Source of the DNA: Sporosarcina ureae
Lineage (GTDB): Bacteria; Bacillota; Bacilli; Bacillales_A; Planococcaceae
Direction: 5' to 3'
DNA length: 64,000 bases
Assembly: GCF_002082015.1 (NCBI RefSeq)
Contig: NZ_CP015109.1
Location: 1,386,001-1,450,000 of the forward strand
Each line of letters opens with the position of its first letter. Within the stretch, counting starts at the first letter, position 1. The notes under the pieces were generated by a model that saw only the letters and a program-made list of their open reading frames with translations, was not told the origin of the DNA and ran no database searches. Of the stretch, positions 9,053 to 17,988 are shown one piece after another. The position numbers were made by a program, and so were the translations under genes.

Positions 9053-9595
9053 TCACTTTTTCCACTCATTTTCTAGCATACCGTATACGATTAAATCATG
9101 ATAATGATCATATAGAAACTCTCCGTCACGAATGACTCCCTCTTTCTTAAAACCTAACCGTTCTGGAACGGCTTGACTACGTATATTTTCCGTAGCACAT
9201 CGAATTTCTACTCGATGTAGATCATATCCTTCAAATGCATAGTCTACTAGCGCGGACACTACTGCCGTCATAATTCCTTTTCCTTGATAATCTTGCGCCA
9301 GCCAATAGCCGATACTCGTTTGCCTATTGGCATAGTTAATTGAATGAAAGCCTGCAAAACCTACCAAGTCTCCTTTATACATAATACCTGCTTGGAACCC
9401 ATCCTCTTCAGCGAATTGTCGTAACCACGCATGGATGATGGGTCCATACTGTTCCGCGTCCGTCATGGAATCAACCCAGGGTAACCACTCACGCAAATGT
9501 TCCCTTGATTCGTCCACAAGGGTGAATAATTCTTCTGCATCTTCCTGTCCTACTAGTTTCAATGAGATATCCTCTGTTACTGGATGTATAAACAT
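9053..9595 (-). CDS. GNAT acetyltransferase, RimL/YdaF type
   Basis: 180 residues. Motif A of the GNAT fold reads IGYWLAQDYQGKGIMTAVV, and RVEIRCATENIRSQAVPERLGFKKEGVIRD is the classic RimJ/RimL tail that accepts ribosomal-protein N-termini. Close in layout to B. subtilis YdaF. It transfers acetyl from acetyl-CoA to an amine, probably a protein N-terminus. ATG at 9595 follows AAAGGAG. Single gene; the flanking 150 bases upstream show nothing coding. Confidence 0.88.
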   Translation of the reverse strand: MFIHPVTEDISLKLVGQEDAEELFTLVDESREHLREWLPWVDSMTDAEQYGPIIHAWLRQFAEEDGFQAGIMYKGDLVGFAGFHSINYANRQTSIGYWLAQDYQGKGIMTAVVSALVDYAFEGYDLHRVEIRCATENIRSQAVPERLGFKKEGVIRDGEFLYDHYHDLIVYGMLENEWKK

Positions 9596-9745
9596 AGCAT
9601 AGCTCCTTTAATAGTCGTTATTTTATTCTATGAACATTCCATTTATACTCCTACTTTAAAGCGGTTTAATTAAAATTACATTAGTCATAATAAGTACACG
9701 ATATCTTATTTTTCACTTGTATTTTTAGTACTTCATCATGTCGCT

Positions 9746-10384
9746 TTATTTATCTTGGATATCTAACCCTAACATGGAAGCGAATTGAATTGCCTGTAAC
9801 GAAGATACGATACAACCATCCAGTTCTTTCATAGACACGGTCATGCTCTCAAATTGTGAAGTGTTGATTTCCACTCCTTTTAGGGGTGTCTCGTCAAAGC
9901 TTATTGCATCTAAATTGCACTTCATAAAATATGTATTTTTCAGTTTGCACTCGAAGAAATCCGCATCTTTCACTTGGCATTGATCGAACCAAACTTTATC
10001 AAATTTTGTATGTACAAATGCAGATAGATTGCAAATACATTCTTCAAACACCACATCCGTAAATCGGGCATTTGTAAAGTTCACACCAAGCATTTTGCAA
10101 TTATGAAAGCTCACACGATGAATACTTATACCCGTCAAGTCCGCATTTGAAAAATCACAGTTTTCAAATCGAATGTCTGTAGCGAATAGGTCTGGTAGAA
10201 TGGCTCCTTGGAAGCTGGAATTTTTAATGAGCATATTTGTTAATTGCGCACGTTCTATGGTTTGCCCATCTATTCGTGAATCGATAATACTTGCGTTTTG
10301 CAGGAAGGGGTCTTCCTCGTGTAATAAGTCGTGTAACTGTACCGGCGTTAAACGATCGGGAATTTTAGGTTGATTTGGCTTCAT
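9746..10384 (-). CDS. Pentapeptide repeat protein
   Basis: 212 residues. From about residue 30 to 180 the sequence follows the A(D/N)LxX five-residue rhythm, with Phe or Leu at the centre of each repeat (FENCDFSNADLTG, FHNCKMLGVNF, FFECKLKNTYFMKCNL). This builds a right-handed quadrilateral beta-helix. Some relatives (Qnr, MfpA) mimic DNA and protect gyrase; many others have no known role. No membrane segment. ATG follows AGGAGATCTACTG. Divergent from the DinB gene. Confidence 0.88.
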   Translation of the reverse strand: MKPNQPKIPDRLTPVQLHDLLHEEDPFLQNASIIDSRIDGQTIERAQLTNMLIKNSSFQGAILPDLFATDIRFENCDFSNADLTGISIHRVSFHNCKMLGVNFTNARFTDVVFEECICNLSAFVHTKFDKVWFDQCQVKDADFFECKLKNTYFMKCNLDAISFDETPLKGVEINTSQFESMTVSMKELDGCIVSSLQAIQFASMLGLDIQDK

Positions 10385-10465
10385 CAGTAGATCTCCTATT
10401 CTTCAAGCTTTTAAAAAAGAATATTTGTCTAGACAGTGATACTATAATAAAAAGGGGTGACGACT

Positions 10466-10954
10466 ATGGAAATCAATGACCAAGCACGTAAAGAGCTTTT
10501 AGCACAAGTAGAGCACCTGTCAGATGAAGTGATTAATCGTAAACCGGCTGATGACAGATGGTCCATTAAACAAATCTTAGAACATCTATATTTAATGGAA
10601 GGTAGTGTCGCTAAAACCATTCAAGCCAAGCTTGCTAACGACAACCAGAGCATCACAACGGTTAAGCCGATTCAACTAACTGTTGATCGTTCTAAAAAGG
10701 TAGATGCTCCTAATTTCGTGACACCGACTTCAGAATTTTCTACTCTCCACGACTTGAAATGTAAACTCTCCGCTACTCATTTGACTTTACATGATATAGC
10801 CGAAAACGCATTAGAAGATCAATTAGCAGTGAGATCTTATACACATCCTGTTTTTGGCGATATGAGCCTTACGCAGTGGATTCCATTTGTCGGCTACCAT
10901 GAACTGCGCCATATCGAACAAATTAAAGAAGTAAAAGAACAACTCGGTATCTGA
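10466..10954 (+). CDS. DinB/YfiT-like metal-binding protein
   Basis: 162 residues forming the DinB four-helix bundle. Metal ligands are seen in SIKQILEHLYLMEGS and in FVGYHELRHIEQIKE (HxxxH), the usual three-histidine site. Members include bacillithiol-S-transferases (BstA) and enzymes of unknown activity. The ATG at 10466 follows AAGGGGTGA; a TATAAT lies at 10443-10448. A GTG nine bases upstream would overlap the ribosome binding site. Exact reaction unknown; a thiol transferase is a reasonable guess. Confidence 0.85.
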   Translation: MEINDQARKELLAQVEHLSDEVINRKPADDRWSIKQILEHLYLMEGSVAKTIQAKLANDNQSITTVKPIQLTVDRSKKVDAPNFVTPTSEFSTLHDLKCKLSATHLTLHDIAENALEDQLAVRSYTHPVFGDMSLTQWIPFVGYHELRHIEQIKEVKEQLGI

Positions 10955-10955
10955 T

Positions 10956-10997
10956 AAAGACCTCCACTCTAACTTTTCGTTAGGGTAGAGGTCTTTT
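10956..10997. terminator. Bidirectional terminator
   Basis: AAAGACCTC/GAGGTCTTT closes an inner CTCTAAC/GTTAGGG helix with loop TTTTC. It lies between the convergent DinB-like and LOV-STAS genes. Confidence 0.8.
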
Positions 10998-10999
10998 CT

Positions 11000-11782
11000 C
11001 TATCGCTGAATATAGTAAATGGCTTGCTGTATACTTGAAAAGGTTTTTAATCTTTGCTGGGGATCTTTAGCTACTGCTAATTTATATGCAAGATCTGGTG
11101 TAATACCTGTAATATAAAGATTACACCCAATAAGCGTCAGTACTTGCTGTATTTCCAACAAACGGTCAACTGAAGTCCCTTGTTGCCAATACAAACCTGT
11201 TATGTCAATCATTACATGATCTACTTCATTCGTGTGAACGTAGTTACTCAGTTTTGTAATCAATAGATTAAAACGTTCTTCCGTCATTTGACCAATTAGT
11301 GACACCGCCGCCAAATTATCATAAATTCTCATAATGGGTAACATGAGCTGTTCTATTTCATGATCTTTCGTATGTAGTTCCTCTATCTGTCTGTATTGTA
11401 CTGAAACATCAGTTTGCGTACCAATAAAATATGGTACCTCATCAATTACAATCGGACGAAGACTGAGTCGATTCCAAAATAATGTACCGTCTTTTTTATA
11501 GTTTTTCAAAACAATCGTAAGAGGCACTCTTTCCGAAACCGCTCTTCTGATCTTCGATACTGTAGTTGGATCTGTTTCTTCGCCTTGAAGAAATCTGCAG
11601 TTCCGCCCAAGTATTTCTTCCTGAGTATACCCTGTTAGAGTCTCGAATGTTTTATTGGCGAAAATTATCGGATTATCCTCTTGCGAAGCGTCTGTTATCA
11701 AAGCTCCAACTCTACTACCATCAATGACCGCTTCCATCAATTGTCTTTGAACTGCCTCCGTTAATTTTTTTATTTTAAACAC
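11000..11782 (-). CDS. ytvA: Blue-light receptor, LOV-STAS (YtvA family)
   Basis: 260 residues. The LOV (PAS) domain spans about residues 15-125 and holds the flavin-binding motif GRNCRFLQG with the adduct-forming cysteine at C62, the same number as in B. subtilis YtvA. FWNRLSLRPI and YFIGTQTDVS are the conserved later strands. A linker helix leads to a STAS domain (about 145-258) with the strand MIDITGL. In Bacillus this protein feeds blue light into the stressosome and sigma-B. The start appears to be a GTG at 11782; its ribosome binding site is poor, so a start a few codons later is possible. Confidence 0.9.
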   Translation of the reverse strand: MFKIKKLTEAVQRQLMEAVIDGSRVGALITDASQEDNPIIFANKTFETLTGYTQEEILGRNCRFLQGEETDPTTVSKIRRAVSERVPLTIVLKNYKKDGTLFWNRLSLRPIVIDEVPYFIGTQTDVSVQYRQIEELHTKDHEIEQLMLPIMRIYDNLAAVSLIGQMTEERFNLLITKLSNYVHTNEVDHVMIDITGLYWQQGTSVDRLLEIQQVLTLIGCNLYITGITPDLAYKLAVAKDPQQRLKTFSSIQQAIYYIQR

Positions 11783-11876
11783 ACCCTATCAATTCAAATG
11801 GTATTTAGTATTTCAATACTAGCACATTGTTCGATGAAACGTACAGATTATCAGGTAAACTGTTGGGTTCATTAAA

Positions 11877-11923
11877 GATAAAGAAAATCCTCCTGACTAC
11901 TATATAGCCAGAAGGATTTTATC
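11877..11923 (-). terminator. Terminator of the opp operon
   Basis: AAAATCCTCCTG pairs with CAGAAGGATTTT, with flanking GATAAA/ATC pairing and an A/T-rich loop. It follows the oppF stop directly. Confidence 0.8.
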
Positions 11924-12856
11924 TTATACTCGTGTAGCTTGCATCTTAGCAAGTTCTTTCTCTGAACATAATACAAAGTGTTCAGGTGTGATTTCGCGAA
12001 ATTCCACTTTTTCGTCGGGACCGTATTGATGGTCCTTTGGATTATACGGATGGCGCACACGGGAACGTTCATAAATAGGATCCGGTAGCGGAATCGCTGA
12101 TAGCAAAGATTTTGTATAAGCGTGCATGGGGTTTCGGTACAATTCATCTGCTGGAGCCATCTCCACTAGTTTACCGAAATACATCACGCCAATACGATCG
12201 GAGATATACTTAACCATCGATAGATCATGGGCGATGAATAAGTAGGTCAACCCTTTTTCCTCCTGTAGTTCTTTCAACAAGTTGACGACTTGCGCTTGAA
12301 TAGAAACGTCCAGTGCAGAGATCGGTTCATCCGCAATGATGAATTCAGGATCTACAGCTAATGCACGTGCAATTCCGATACGCTGACGCTGACCACCTGA
12401 GAACTCATGCGGATAACGCTCAGCATGTTCACGATTTAAACCAACAGTCTCAAGCAAATCAATGACTCGTTGCTTACGTTCAGACTTTCCTTTTACCAAG
12501 CCATGTATATCTAATCCTTCTGCAATAATATCCAAGACTTTCATCCGTGGATTTAAAGAAGCATAAGGATCTTGGAAAATCATTTGCATCTTTCTATTCA
12601 ATACGTGATTGTCCTTTTTACTTTTCGGCGCGTGTACATCTACACCGTCGTAGAGAACTTGACCTGCTGTCGCATCATATAATCGGATCATTGTACGTCC
12701 TGTTGTCGATTTACCACAACCTGACTCGCCTACTAAACCGAATGTTTCTCCTCGCTTAATAGTGAAGCTAATGTCATCAATCGCACGGACTTCAGTAGAT
12801 TTCCCTGCATTAAAATATTGTTTAAGGTTGCGTACTTCTATTAAATTGTCTGACAT
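11924..12856 (-). CDS. oppF: Oligopeptide ABC transporter ATPase OppF
   Basis: 310 residues. Walker A is GESGCGKST, signature FSGGQRQRIGIARAL, Walker B FIIADEPISALD, and the switch histidine lies in FIAHDLS. The C-terminal tail (HPYNPKDHQYG, EFREITPEHFVLC) is the Bacillus OppF/AppF type. It powers peptide import together with OppD. The start is the ATG at 12856, which shares one base with the OppD stop (TGATG), with GGAGGT eight bases upstream. Last gene of the operon, followed by a terminator. Confidence 0.95.
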   Translation of the reverse strand: MSDNLIEVRNLKQYFNAGKSTEVRAIDDISFTIKRGETFGLVGESGCGKSTTGRTMIRLYDATAGQVLYDGVDVHAPKSKKDNHVLNRKMQMIFQDPYASLNPRMKVLDIIAEGLDIHGLVKGKSERKQRVIDLLETVGLNREHAERYPHEFSGGQRQRIGIARALAVDPEFIIADEPISALDVSIQAQVVNLLKELQEEKGLTYLFIAHDLSMVKYISDRIGVMYFGKLVEMAPADELYRNPMHAYTKSLLSAIPLPDPIYERSRVRHPYNPKDHQYGPDEKVEFREITPEHFVLCSEKELAKMQATRV

Positions 12857-13920
12857 CACACAGTACCTCCCGTCTGATCAACATAGTACCGACTACCTTT
12901 AAAGGTTTTCATACGTTCAATAATAAGGGCCGGCGGTTCCACCTGTGGTGCTTGCGGGTGCAATAACCATGTCGCTGCGTAATGAGTATTACTCACTTGG
13001 AAGAAAGGTGGCTGCCGCTCCATATCAATTTTCATTGCATATTCACTCCGGAGTGCGAATGCATCCCCCTTTGGAGGATTTAATAAATCAGGCGGTGTAC
13101 CTGGAATCGCATACAGCTTTTGCTCTTCTAAATCCATAGATGGCATGGAGCTTAGTAAGCCCCATGTATAAGGATGCTGTGGATTATAGAAGATCTCATC
13201 TACTGTACCGATTTCAACAATTCGACCGCCATACATAACCGCCACTCGGTCAGCGACATTTGCTACTACACCCAGGTCATGCGTGATGAATATAATAGAA
13301 GTTTCGGTCTTCTTTTGAATATCCTTCATCAGCTCAAGGATTTGCGCTTGAATCGTGACATCCAGCGCCGTTGTTGGTTCATCCGCAATTAAGATTTTCG
13401 GATTACATGCTAGCGCAATTGCAATCACGATACGCTGACGTTGCCCACCAGAAAATTGGTGAGGATACATCTTGTAACGATTTTCGGCATTGGGTATACC
13501 GACCAAATTCAAGAGTTCAATCGTCTGCTGACGCGCTTGTGATTTATTCAACTTCTGGTGTTTTAAGATTGGCTCCATGATTTGCCTTCCAATTGTCATA
13601 GTTGGATTTAATGAAGTCATTGGGTCTTGGAAAATCATCGATATATCTTTCCCACGAATCTTTTGCATATCTTTTTCAGGAATTTTCGTTAGATCTCTTC
13701 CTTCAAATAAAATTTCACCATGCTTATATTCAGCACTTGATTCAGGTAGGAGTCGCATGATGGATTTCGTCGTTACAGATTTACCCGATCCCGACTCTCC
13801 TACGATAGCGAGCGTCTCTCCTTTATGCAAATCAAAGTTTACGCCACGAATCGCTTTCACTTCACCTGCAAATGTATGGAAGGAAAGCTCGAGGTCTTTT
13901 ACTTCTAATATTTTTGTCAA
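12856..13920 (-). CDS. oppD: Oligopeptide ABC transporter ATPase OppD
   Basis: 354 residues. Walker A GESGSGKSV, signature FSGGQRQRIVIAIAL, Walker B ILIADEPTTALD, switch FITHDLG. It pairs with OppF as the nucleotide-binding dimer. The C-terminal oligopeptide-binding extension reads DAFALRSEYAMKID, then AATWLLHP; the cysteines that form an Fe-S site in many OppD/DppD proteins are all replaced. The start is a TTG at 13920 behind AGGAGGAG; no other start fits. Cotranscribed with oppC, 15 bases away. Confidence 0.95.
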   Translation of the reverse strand: MTKILEVKDLELSFHTFAGEVKAIRGVNFDLHKGETLAIVGESGSGKSVTTKSIMRLLPESSAEYKHGEILFEGRDLTKIPEKDMQKIRGKDISMIFQDPMTSLNPTMTIGRQIMEPILKHQKLNKSQARQQTIELLNLVGIPNAENRYKMYPHQFSGGQRQRIVIAIALACNPKILIADEPTTALDVTIQAQILELMKDIQKKTETSIIFITHDLGVVANVADRVAVMYGGRIVEIGTVDEIFYNPQHPYTWGLLSSMPSMDLEEQKLYAIPGTPPDLLNPPKGDAFALRSEYAMKIDMERQPPFFQVSNTHYAATWLLHPQAPQVEPPALIIERMKTFKGSRYYVDQTGGTV

Positions 13921-13935
13921 CTTGCTCTCCTCCTC

Positions 13936-14961
13936 TTAATCTTTCATTTTAGGATCTAGTGCATCGCGCAGTCCGTCACCAATCAAGTTAAATGCAATCA
14001 TGAGAACACTGATGACAATGGCGGGGAACAATAATACGTATGGCTGATTCTCCATCACTTTGTATCCGTCGTTAATCAATGTTCCTAACGAAGCAGCTGG
14101 GGGCTGAAGTCCGATCCCGATAAAGCTTAAGAACGCTTCAAAGAAAATCGCATTGGGAATTGTGAACATCGTGTTGATGATAATAATCCCTAGCATATTC
14201 GGTAGTAAGTGTTTCGTAATAATTTTTCCATCTTTGGCGCCTAGTGTGCGTGAAGCTAATACGAATTCTTGCGATTTATATTTCAATGTCTGCGCACGTA
14301 CAATACGTGACATCCCTATCCAACCAGTTATAGTGATCGCGACGATTATGGCGGTTATTCCCGGATCCATGATCATGATCATTAATATAACAACAATCAA
14401 TGTAGGAATACCAATCAAAATCTCGACAACCCGTTGCATAATATCATCTGTTCGTCCACCAAAGTATCCCGAAATTCCTCCATACGCAACACCTATAACC
14501 ATATCAATAGCTGCTGCTACAAATGCAATAAATAAAGATACACGTGTACCTTCCCATAACCGTGTAAATAAGTCACGACCCAAACCATCCGTACCGAACC
14601 AATAATATTCATCTACTTTTTTCATTTCGTAGAGATTAACAGTCTTTCCTGCCAGTTTACCATCTCCATCAAAAAATCCTGTTGCTTCGATACCAGGTAT
14701 TTTAGGCGGTAAGTTTGCGTGACGTAAGTTTTGTGCATCCCCTGCGTGTCCATTTAAATGAGGACCGATGAGCGCCATAAGTATAACTAATAAAAGAACA
14801 ATCATACTAACAATAGCTGCTTTATTTTTACGGAGTCCTAACCATGCGTCTTGCCAGAAACTTAAACTCGGCTTCTCTATTCGTTCTGCCTGTTCCGCGT
14901 CGATCGTGATCCGTTCAAAATCCTCTTGCGTCAGCTCTTCCTGTTCAAATTCATTGCGCAT
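13936..14961 (-). CDS. oppC: Oligopeptide ABC transporter permease OppC
   Basis: 341 residues. An N-terminal cytoplasmic stretch (FWQDAWLGLRKNKAAI) leads into the first membrane helix, followed by an extracellular segment (residues about 70-130, with YWFGTDGLGRDLFTRL) and five more helices. The EAA-type coupling loop is ASRTLGAKDGKIITKHLLPN. It forms the translocation channel with OppB. ATG at 14961 overlaps the oppB stop by one base, with GGAGGT upstream. Confidence 0.95.
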   Translation of the reverse strand: MRNEFEQEELTQEDFERITIDAEQAERIEKPSLSFWQDAWLGLRKNKAAIVSMIVLLLVILMALIGPHLNGHAGDAQNLRHANLPPKIPGIEATGFFDGDGKLAGKTVNLYEMKKVDEYYWFGTDGLGRDLFTRLWEGTRVSLFIAFVAAAIDMVIGVAYGGISGYFGGRTDDIMQRVVEILIGIPTLIVVILMIMIMDPGITAIIVAITITGWIGMSRIVRAQTLKYKSQEFVLASRTLGAKDGKIITKHLLPNMLGIIIINTMFTIPNAIFFEAFLSFIGIGLQPPAASLGTLINDGYKVMENQPYVLLFPAIVISVLMIAFNLIGDGLRDALDPKMKD

Positions 14962-15893
14962 TATCCCTTACCTCCAGACACGCGGATACGCGGATCGATA
15001 ACTCCATATAAAATATCCACTATAAAAATAACCAAAATGAGGAAAGCGGAGAACAATAATGTCGTACCCATGATTGTTGCATGGTCATTCGTCATGATGG
15101 ACGAAACGAATTGCTCACCTATTCCTGGAATTGCAAAGATTTGTTCTACAACGAGTGACCCTGTTACTAAACCAGCTGCGAGTGGTCCGAGAACTGTGAT
15201 CAAAGGTATTAATGCATTTCGAAAAGCGTGTTTGAAAGCAATTTCAAAACCATTGGCACCTTTTGCTTTAGCCAAAATAATGTAATCTGAATTCAATACT
15301 TCTATCATCTCAGTCCGTATGAAGCGCGCGGATAGGGCAAGTGGCCCCATAGCGAGTGCAAGCGATGGCAGGACACTAGATTTCCAACCGTCGTTCCACA
15401 AACCGACCGGTAATAAATGCCATTCTGAAGCAATCCAATATTGCAGCAACGATGCAAATACAAAGGACGGAATGGAAATACCGAGTATTGCAAAGAAAGT
15501 GCTTCCATAATCCCAAAATGTATTATGCTTCAAAGCAGCAAGCATACCTAATAAGATTCCAACAATAGTCCCGAAGACCATCGCTTGCGCTCCCAAGATT
15601 AAAGAAGGTTTTAATCTCGTAGCCAATAAATCGTTGACACTTTTCCCCTTAAATACGAATGAGGTTCCCAAATCACCTTTTGCCAAATTTTTCATATATA
15701 TTGCGTATTGCACAGGCTTAGGCTTATCGATTCCATACTTCTTTTCAACAATCGCTTTCTGTGTATCATTCAATTTGTTGTAAGAAGCGATCGGTGAACC
15801 TGGCAAAGTTTGCATGAGGAAAAAAGAGGCCGTTGCAATTAAAAACAGCGTTATGAACATATATACTATGCGTTTTCCAATATACTTAACCAC
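14961..15893 (-). CDS. oppB: Oligopeptide ABC transporter permease OppB
   Basis: 310 residues with six membrane helices. The start VKYIGKRIVYMFITLFLIATASFFLMQ is typical of the OppB/DppB family, and AKAKGANGFEIAFKHAFRNALIP is the coupling loop that contacts the ATPases. The start is a GTG at 15893, ten bases after GGAGGT. The gene lies 170 bases downstream of oppA, separated from it by an intrinsic terminator. Confidence 0.95.
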   Translation of the reverse strand: MVKYIGKRIVYMFITLFLIATASFFLMQTLPGSPIASYNKLNDTQKAIVEKKYGIDKPKPVQYAIYMKNLAKGDLGTSFVFKGKSVNDLLATRLKPSLILGAQAMVFGTIVGILLGMLAALKHNTFWDYGSTFFAILGISIPSFVFASLLQYWIASEWHLLPVGLWNDGWKSSVLPSLALAMGPLALSARFIRTEMIEVLNSDYIILAKAKGANGFEIAFKHAFRNALIPLITVLGPLAAGLVTGSLVVEQIFAIPGIGEQFVSSIMTNDHATIMGTTLLFSAFLILVIFIVDILYGVIDPRIRVSGGKG

Positions 15894-15992
15894 GGTACGT
15901 TACACCTCCAAAAGAGTTTCTTACTTGCTATGCAAGTACTCACGTGACAATCTTCGACAAGAAATTAAATATTGCAACTATTTGATGTTACT

Positions 15993-16031
15993 AAAAAGAG
16001 AGTATATGGATAGTGATCACCATATACTCTC
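15993..16031 (-). terminator. Terminator between oppA and oppB
   Basis: Perfect 12-bp stem (15998-16009 with 16020-16031), followed on the reverse strand by TTTTTAG. Partial readthrough here would give more binding protein (OppA) than permease, a common arrangement in peptide-transporter operons. Confidence 0.85.
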
Positions 16032-16064
16032 CCCTATTAAACTTGAATCCTTACTACATTACAA

Positions 16065-17798
16065 TTATTTACCTGAAATGTACGCCCACTTGTAGCTATA
16101 GTCCGCGCCAAATGGATGATCTACTAAACCTTTAAAGTAAGGTTTGTGTAAAAAGATTAAACCACGCTGATAAATTGGTGCAATTGCAGCATCTTCATCG
16201 AGCAACATTTTTTCAGCTTTTGCGAATGCTTCATAGCGCTCTTCTGGTTTAAGAGCTAATTCTCCTTTTGAATCTTCAATCAATTTATCGTATTCAGGGT
16301 TAGAATAAGACATTAAGTTGTTCGTACCATCTGTTACAAATAGATCCAAGAATGAAATCGGGTCTTGGAAGTCTGGTCCCCAACCTGATACTTGAATATC
16401 ATAGTCTTGGTTTCCATCTAAATCCAAACGTACAGAGAATGGTACTTCTTTCAATGAAATTGAAAGTCCTTCTAGGTTACCTTCTAATTGAGACTTAAAG
16501 TACTCGTCCATTTTCTTAGAAAGCTCAGTATCTCCACCAAGAATTTCAAGATCAAGAGATTCAACGCCTAATTCTTCAAGACCTTTTTTCCAGTGCTCTT
16601 GTGCTTCTTCCACGTTGTACTCCAAGTGGTCGCCGCTCAACTCACGGAAATCCTTTTCATTTTCATCAAACGTAAAGTTTTTTGGTACTAGGAAGTTTGC
16701 AGGTAATGAACCGTTAGCTAATACTACGTCCGCCATATCTTCCTTCTCGAATGATTTAGCAATAGCTTTACGGATGTTCTCATTCGCAAGCGGTGTTTCT
16801 TTTCCATCACGTTCTTGGTTAAACTTGAAGTAGAAAACAGATGTTTCCGGCTGGATAACAGCTTCCTCATCGTCACGATATTGCATAGCCAAGTCGCCAG
16901 AAACTCCTGCGCGATCTAACTTGCCATCTTGGTAAAGCTTTACAGCAGTCGCAGAATCTTTAACAACGTTTACATGAATTTCATTTAGTTTTACGTTTTC
17001 TGCATCCCAGTAATGTTCGTTTTTCATATAAGTCCAGCTATCGCCTGTTCCATCCCATTCAGTTAAAACAAATGGTCCATTTGATAGTAGGCTATCGGAG
17101 TTTGTAGCGTATGCATCTGCTTTAGAAGCTACGAACTCTTCTTTAAGAGGATAGAATGTTCCGAATGACATAAGTGACAAGAAATAAGGTACTGGACGTT
17201 CAAGTGTTACTTCAAACGTCTTTTCATCTACGGCTTTAACGCCAAGCTCAGATACTTCCATTTTTTCTTCAGAGATTGCTGTCGCGTTTTTCACTACGCC
17301 AGACATCATGAATGGTCCGTAAGGTGAACCTGTCGCTGGATCAATTGCACGCTGCCAAGCATAAACGAAGTCATCCGCTGTAACAGGTGTTTCATCAGCC
17401 CACATTGCGTCGCGAAGTTTGAACGTATACGTCAACCCATCTTCGCTAACTTCTGCTTCTTCAGCAGCCATCGCAGGTTCTGCAATGTTTTCTTGATTTA
17501 AACGATATAAACCTTCGTTGATATTGTTTAATACATTGAAACCAACTTGATCTTCCACGATTGAAGAATCAACAGACGGGATAGCTGCAGATTCGGCTAA
17601 GTATAGTACTTGCTCAGCGTCCGGCTCCCCTTCTTCGTCTTTAGCATGCTGTTTTTCTTCTGGCTCTTCAGTTGTTGCCTGATCTTTGTCGTCCCCGTCT
17701 GCCGGCTTTTCTTCGTCTTTCGAACCGCCACATGCAGCTAGGAACATACTCAGCACTAATGTTAGCGCCATTAATAAAAGCCACTTATTATTCTTCAA
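16065..17798 (-). CDS. oppA: Oligopeptide-binding lipoprotein OppA
   Basis: 577 residues. A lipoprotein signal peptide ends in the lipobox FLAAC with C23, followed by an acidic linker (about residues 25-62) and the SBP family 5 peptide-binding domain (RDAMWADETPVTADDFVYAWQRAIDP is the family signature). It is anchored outside the membrane and delivers peptides to OppBC. The start is a TTG at 17798, eight bases after GGGGAGG. Its promoter carries a cre box, so expression is probably under carbon catabolite control. Confidence 0.95.
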   Translation of the reverse strand: MKNNKWLLLMALTLVLSMFLAACGGSKDEEKPADGDDKDQATTEEPEEKQHAKDEEGEPDAEQVLYLAESAAIPSVDSSIVEDQVGFNVLNNINEGLYRLNQENIAEPAMAAEEAEVSEDGLTYTFKLRDAMWADETPVTADDFVYAWQRAIDPATGSPYGPFMMSGVVKNATAISEEKMEVSELGVKAVDEKTFEVTLERPVPYFLSLMSFGTFYPLKEEFVASKADAYATNSDSLLSNGPFVLTEWDGTGDSWTYMKNEHYWDAENVKLNEIHVNVVKDSATAVKLYQDGKLDRAGVSGDLAMQYRDDEEAVIQPETSVFYFKFNQERDGKETPLANENIRKAIAKSFEKEDMADVVLANGSLPANFLVPKNFTFDENEKDFRELSGDHLEYNVEEAQEHWKKGLEELGVESLDLEILGGDTELSKKMDEYFKSQLEGNLEGLSISLKEVPFSVRLDLDGNQDYDIQVSGWGPDFQDPISFLDLFVTDGTNNLMSYSNPEYDKLIEDSKGELALKPEERYEAFAKAEKMLLDEDAAIAPIYQRGLIFLHKPYFKGLVDHPFGADYSYKWAYISGK

Positions 17799-17842
17799 AT
17801 TGTTGACCTCCCCTTTGGTATTTTTGAAGTACTAGCTTTTTC

Positions 17843-17879
17843 ATTATACAAGAAAAATTTATAGATGTAAACGCTCACA
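17843..17879 (-). promoter_or_regulatory. oppA promoter with overlapping cre (CcpA) box
   Basis: On the reverse strand TTTACA (17871-17866) is separated by 17 bases from TATAAT (17848-17843). The -35 hexamer forms the right end of TGTGAGCGTTTACA (17879-17866), which fits the CcpA cre consensus. Binding there should block RNA polymerase. The -10 ends about 45 bases upstream of the oppA start. Confidence 0.75.
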
Positions 17880-17988
17880 ACGTTATTGTCTTAATTTTAA
17901 ACTATTATAGAAGATTCTACACATTCCGACTCGTATATTGTAAGATAGATAGTAGTTCCAAACTTTATAAATGAAAAGAAGGATTTCT

